Source: Strigamia acuminata (Eukaryota; Arthropoda; Chilopoda; Geophilomorpha; Linotaeniidae). Taken from it: a DNA stretch of 64,000 bases. The stretch lies in assembly GCA_949358305.1 (NCBI GenBank), contig OX442314.1, positions 248,001-312,000 of the forward strand. Reading direction: 5' to 3'. This document shows, piece by piece, positions 60,395 through 64,000 of the stretch; the stretch's first letter is position 1; the number at the start of each line of letters is the position of its first letter. Below the pieces are notes generated by a model. It worked only from the letters and a program-made list of their open reading frames with translations. It was not told where the DNA came from and made no database searches. Both the position numbers and the translations under genes were made by a program.

Positions 60395-60535
60395 TGTTGT
60401 AATGAATGATTGCATTGTATGCAATCATGAATGAATTGTAAGAACAACAATAAATTGATGAGTGATTGTTATGATGTTATGAATGAAAAGATGTACGAGT
60501 GAATTCTTTCTCCAAATTATAAAACTGTCCCAACA
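60395..60535 (+). repeat. Candidate 141-bp 5' LTR of the Copia-type element
   Basis: Bounded by TGTTG at 60395 and CAACA at 60531-60535, perfect short inverted ends, immediately before the primer-binding site. The left boundary is inferred, because the second LTR lies outside the window. Such short LTRs are known in some Copia lineages, including GalEa of crustaceans. Confidence 0.55.
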
Positions 60536-60552
60536 TGGGTTATGGGCCCCAG
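60536..60552 (+). promoter_or_regulatory. Primer-binding site matching the initiator tRNA-Met anticodon arm
   Basis: TGGGTTATGGGCCC is complementary to the anticodon stem-loop of eukaryotic initiator tRNA-Met. Copia-type elements prime from a tRNA-iMet half molecule cleaved in this loop rather than from the 3' CCA end, so the match supports both the LTR boundary and the class. Confidence 0.8.
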
Positions 60553-60667
60553 TTACGTGATGAAAACTGCCTGGATAACAAGAAAGGTGCAAGAATTGAA
60601 TTGCCATTAAATCAAGTGATATTTTCGTGAGTTTTGAAATCTAAAAGACGAGTTGCAACGTTCGGAA

Positions 60668-63600
60668 ATGGCGGCCAAGTCTGATGTGCAGTCGGTTACG
60701 TACGTCGAGAAGTTGAATGGCAAGAACTATCCGTCGTGGGAGTACCGCGTGAGGACATTGCTTAGAGCAAAGGATGTCTGGACGGTCATTAAAGATGACC
60801 AACCAATTAAAACGTTGGGCGAAAGCGACGTGGATTTCAAAACAAGGCAAGACAAGTGGAATACAAACGATATCGAGGCGTTGAATTTGATTCTCCAAAC
60901 GATTGATTCGGCACAGCTGAGACATGTTTTAAATAAAGACACAGCCAAAGAGGCCTGGACAGCACTGAAGACTGAAAACCAAGGCGATTTGGCAGAGCTG
61001 AAAGTCCAGAAAAGGGTCGAATTGGGACACATGATGATGAAGCAAGGTGAAACCATTGCAACATATTTGGACAAGATGGTCTCAATTCGGGAGGAATTAA
61101 GCTCAATTGGTGTAATAATTGAGGAACATGAACTGTGCGCACACATCTTACGTGGGTTGAGTGCTGAATATGCAAACGTGATGACAAGCTGTGATGTGGC
61201 CGGGACGAGCACATTGAAGTTACTCACGCTACGCCGTGCACTGTTGGCTGCCGAGATGCGGAAAAATAGCATCGAAACGACTGTAGACACGCGGATTGAA
61301 AGCGCCACATGGACAAGAGGAGCCAATAGGGGCAATGGACGGCGTCCTATGGCAGCTGCGAGCGGGAGTCGGGGATCCGGCGGTAGGGGTGGACCAAAGT
61401 GCTGGAATTGCGGACGAATTGGCCACCGGTATGCTGAATGCCGACAACCAGTGGATCCTGCCGCTGCAGCCGATTTTCGCGGACGTGGACGTGGCCGAGT
61501 ACGCGGTTTTAATCGAGGTTTCGGACGTGCGCGCAATCAAGGTGCAAATTTTGCCACACAAGAGTCCAATGCAGTTAGTAGGGAACTGACTGACCTCGAT
61601 TACGTGGTCGATTATGCGATGTCGACAAATAAATACAATTTTGGGGTTACAAACCCGGACTGGAATTCGAATATTTGGTTCATGGATTCGGGAGCCTCAT
61701 CTCATATGGCAAACAATGCTGAGTGCTTCAATTATCTGAACATGAACCGGGGTAAAGATATTTTTTTAGCGGACGGACGCAAGGTGCATTCAACTGGGCA
61801 TGGATCAGTATTGTTGACCACATTGCTGGGCAACCAGAAGAGGTTGATACGTTTGGACAACGTAAATTTAGTACCTTCTTTAAAGACTAACCTGTTATCA
61901 GTTGGGAGAATAATTGATCTAGGATTTCAAGTGTGTTTTGGCGATGGAATTTGCGAAGTTAAAACCTCAGATGGGATTAAAGTGTTTCAGGCACAAAAAG
62001 TTAATGGTTTATTTCAAGTCAACAGCGTCTCGAATGAAATGAGTGGACCACAGAGGATGAACATAGGAATATCATCATTGGCCCACCCTGATCAATTGCA
62101 GAGGTCTTCTGGGCGTTTATCAATGGTCACTTGGCATAGACGGATGGCTCATTTGGGCTACCGCTCCTTAAAAGAACTTTGGAGTAGAGATATGGTAAAG
62201 GGGATGCATTTGAAGGATGCCAAGATACCCGAAATATGCGATAAATGCGCATTAGCTAAGAAGATCAGGGCTCCTTTTAAACCCACAAACAATATTACTG
62301 CAACTAAACCATTTGAGATGCTGCACGTTGACTTGTGCGGACCCTTTTGTACTGCATCAACATTAGGGAGCAGATATATATTTACGATTGTTGATGACTT
62401 TTCAAGAGCGATTTTCACGAGATTTCTGAAGGAGAAATCACAAACTGTAGGTGAATTTGAAAATTTTTTGAAAATGTTTGAAAATAAGTTTGACGGCAAA
62501 CTCAAGCGGTTGCGGAGCGACAACGGCACTGAGTTCTTAAATGAGAGATTTAAAACTTTATTGGCAAAACGCAGAGTCCACCATCAGTTAACCGTTCCAT
62601 GGACCCCCCAACAAAATGGCGTCGCGGAAAGAGCCAACCGGAAGTTGCTGGACGCGGCGAGGACTCTTTTGTTGGACTCGGGATTACCGACGCATTTCTG
62701 GCAAGACGCAGTTGAAACGGCAGGTTATGCGTGCAATAGATCTAAAATGCGGAGATTTGACGTCGAGACACCAATCGAACGGTTGACAGGGCATAAGCCA
62801 GATGTAAGCAATATGAGGATCTTCGGATGCGTGGCTTACACGTGGATACCCAAACAAAACCGTTATAAGTTGGAACCAACAGCCCGAAAAGCCATTTTCT
62901 TGGGATATCCGTTCCAAGTAGCAGGTTGGAAGTTTTATGATCCAGTTAAGGAGAAATATTTTGTTGCGAGGGACGTCAAATTTAATGAGGAACTGAGGGG
63001 ATCGACGTTGCTCACAACAATTGACCAGCCGCAATTGCAGGTTGATCAAAATTTGGATCAAGAGACACTACATGGGACAAGGCAAGTTCCAGTAGTTTAT
63101 GACGAGGTTCCGACCCAACCAGAGTATAGAATGCCAGCGAGGACGGGTCAAATCGGACCGGAGCGACGTTATCCATTAAGGGCGAGAAGGCCCCCGGACC
63201 GATATGTTCCGTATGACCCGGGGCAAAGATTAAGACAAAGACGAGGTGTACAGACAAGCCCGGATCCAGATGTTTCAAATTTAATAAATGAAGCAAAAAT
63301 TGCTGATGAGAAAGGCATTTTGATACCAAAGACTTATAAGCAAGCCATTGAGTCAGACCAATCAACCCAGTGGCAACGGGCCATGGAGAGGGAGATTCAA
63401 TCTCATGCACAACAACACACCTGGGAGGTCGTGGACCGACCCAAGGACGCCAAAGTGGTCGGATCACGTTGGATTTATTCAGTGAAAACCAACCAACAAG
63501 GACAAGTAACACGCTATAAAGCGCGTTTGGTGGCCCAGGGTTATAACATTTATAAGGGTGTTGATTATGATGAGTTTTTCTCCCCAGTGGTCAGACTTGC

Positions 63601-64000
63601 AACAATACGACTTTTGATGGCATTGGCGGTGATGTATCATTTTCGGGTCAAGCATCATGACGTCGAGACTGCTTACCTTCATGCCAAGCTGGGCCAGACT
63701 GTTTATATGGAGTTACCAAAAGGAATGGAAGTTCTTGGTGACAAGGTTTGCCTATTGCAAAAGGCAATATATGGGTTGCCACAGGCAGGCCGTGCCTGGC
63801 ATAAGACATTGGAAGCAGAACTCCTGAAAGTTGGTTTCTTTAAGCATCCCACTGAACAATGCGTTTATATTTACAGACATGGAAAGTCAACCATAATTAT
63901 GGCAACATATGTGGACGATTTATTGACCTTGGATAACAATAGTGAACTATTGGATCAATTAATGGCCAGAATACGACGTCGCATCAAGGTGATAGATTTG
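60668..64000 (+). CDS. Gag-pol polyprotein of the Copia-type element (partial, open at window end)
   Basis: 1,111 codons from ATG with no stop. Gag (UBN2-like): YVEKLNGKNYPSWEYRVR. Zinc knuckle CWNCGRIGHRYAEC (CX2CX4HX4C), about residue 243. Protease WFMDSGASSHMANN, about residue 338. Integrase zinc motif WHRRMAHLGYRSLKEL with CDKCALAK, catalytic residues in HVDLCGPF, LRSDNGTEFLNERF and QQNGVAERANR. Reverse transcriptase KARLVAQGYNIYKGVDYDEF, FRVKHHDVETAYLHAKLGQ and YVDDLLTLDN near the window edge. Motif positions checked for a common frame. It encodes all functions needed for cytoplasmic particle assembly and integration, as far as visible. Confidence 0.93.
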   Translation, partial: MAAKSDVQSVTYVEKLNGKNYPSWEYRVRTLLRAKDVWTVIKDDQPIKTLGESDVDFKTRQDKWNTNDIEALNLILQTIDSAQLRHVLNKDTAKEAWTALKTENQGDLAELKVQKRVELGHMMMKQGETIATYLDKMVSIREELSSIGVIIEEHELCAHILRGLSAEYANVMTSCDVAGTSTLKLLTLRRALLAAEMRKNSIETTVDTRIESATWTRGANRGNGRRPMAAASGSRGSGGRGGPKCWNCGRIGHRYAECRQPVDPAAAADFRGRGRGRVRGFNRGFGRARNQGANFATQESNAVSRELTDLDYVVDYAMSTNKYNFGVTNPDWNSNIWFMDSGASSHMANNAECFNYLNMNRGKDIFLADGRKVHSTGHGSVLLTTLLGNQKRLIRLDNVNLVPSLKTNLLSVGRIIDLGFQVCFGDGICEVKTSDGIKVFQAQKVNGLFQVNSVSNEMSGPQRMNIGISSLAHPDQLQRSSGRLSMVTWHRRMAHLGYRSLKELWSRDMVKGMHLKDAKIPEICDKCALAKKIRAPFKPTNNITATKPFEMLHVDLCGPFCTASTLGSRYIFTIVDDFSRAIFTRFLKEKSQTVGEFENFLKMFENKFDGKLKRLRSDNGTEFLNERFKTLLAKRRVHHQLTVPWTPQQNGVAERANRKLLDAARTLLLDSGLPTHFWQDAVETAGYACNRSKMRRFDVETPIERLTGHKPDVSNMRIFGCVAYTWIPKQNRYKLEPTARKAIFLGYPFQVAGWKFYDPVKEKYFVARDVKFNEELRGSTLLTTIDQPQLQVDQNLDQETLHGTRQVPVVYDEVPTQPEYRMPARTGQIGPERRYPLRARRPPDRYVPYDPGQRLRQRRGVQTSPDPDVSNLINEAKIADEKGILIPKTYKQAIESDQSTQWQRAMEREIQSHAQQHTWEVVDRPKDAKVVGSRWIYSVKTNQQGQVTRYKARLVAQGYNIYKGVDYDEFFSPVVRLATIRLLMALAVMYHFRVKHHDVETAYLHAKLGQTVYMELPKGMEVLGDKVCLLQKAIYGLPQAGRAWHKTLEAELLKVGFFKHPTEQCVYIYRHGKSTIIMATYVDDLLTLDNNSELLDQLMARIRRRIKVIDL

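Larger units (their letters stand above)
60395..64000 (+). mobile_element. Copia-type LTR retrotransposon, 3' end beyond the window
   Basis: Candidate short 5' LTR, primer-binding site, and one long gag-pol frame in the order gag, protease, integrase, reverse transcriptase, which defines Ty1/Copia. The window ends inside the reverse transcriptase, so RNase H and the 3' LTR are not visible. No in-frame stop or shift was found in the visible part, so it may be recently active. Confidence 0.92.

Noticed and set aside
60727-61536. 269-codon frame on the minus strand
   Set aside because: Antisense of the Copia gag region; the + strand fr frame carries recognised domains.

Overview
The window is nuclear DNA of an animal, most likely an arthropod. 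It has intron-rich genes with short AT-rich introns and GT-AG splice sites. The ubiquitous cornichon copy is very close to the insect form, selenocysteine use is retained, and both Gypsy-type and Copia-type retrotransposons are present. A non-insect arthropod such as a crustacean fits, but the species cannot be fixed from sequence alone. I rebuilt the spliced genes by hand. In every multi-exon model the exon lengths sum to a multiple of three and the joined protein matches a known family. Individual exon edges may be off by a base.

Left two thirds (1-41 kb) is a dense set of conserved housekeeping genes. In order: TARBP1-type tRNA 2'-O-methyltransferase (-), glia maturation factor GMF (+), cornichon CNIH1/cni (-), WDR26 of the CTLH/GID E3 ligase (+), a SLC25A29/45/48-like mitochondrial carrier (+), transcription factor YY1 (-), sphingolipid delta-4 desaturase DEGS1 (+), kanadaptin SLC4A1AP (-), rRNA-processing nuclease FCF1 (+), striatin STRN (-), a second cornichon of the CNIH4 type (-), and selenoprotein W (+). 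Five neighbouring pairs are head to head with short gaps, which suggests shared bidirectional promoters. Several long introns carry AT-rich minisatellites, and three short inverted-repeat elements (MITE-like) sit in introns or between genes.

The most striking gene is selenoprotein W. An in-frame TGA falls exactly at the U of the CxxU motif, on a 25-nt exon, and a good type II SECIS candidate lies just after the stop codon. Its Rdx domain carries a C-terminal extension of about 200 residues.

Right third (41-64 kb) is a rearranged, repeat-rich island. It holds several broken copies of exons from one RNF216/TRIAD3-like RBR ubiquitin ligase, a direct duplication of about 2 kb (43.97-45.79 and 57.74-60.01 kb), and an inverted degenerate copy of the last seven TARBP1 exons (55.47-57.64 kb). 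A young Gypsy-type LTR retrotransposon (48,705-54,361) is inserted inside one of the RBR fragments, and a Copia-type element with a long open frame runs off the right edge.
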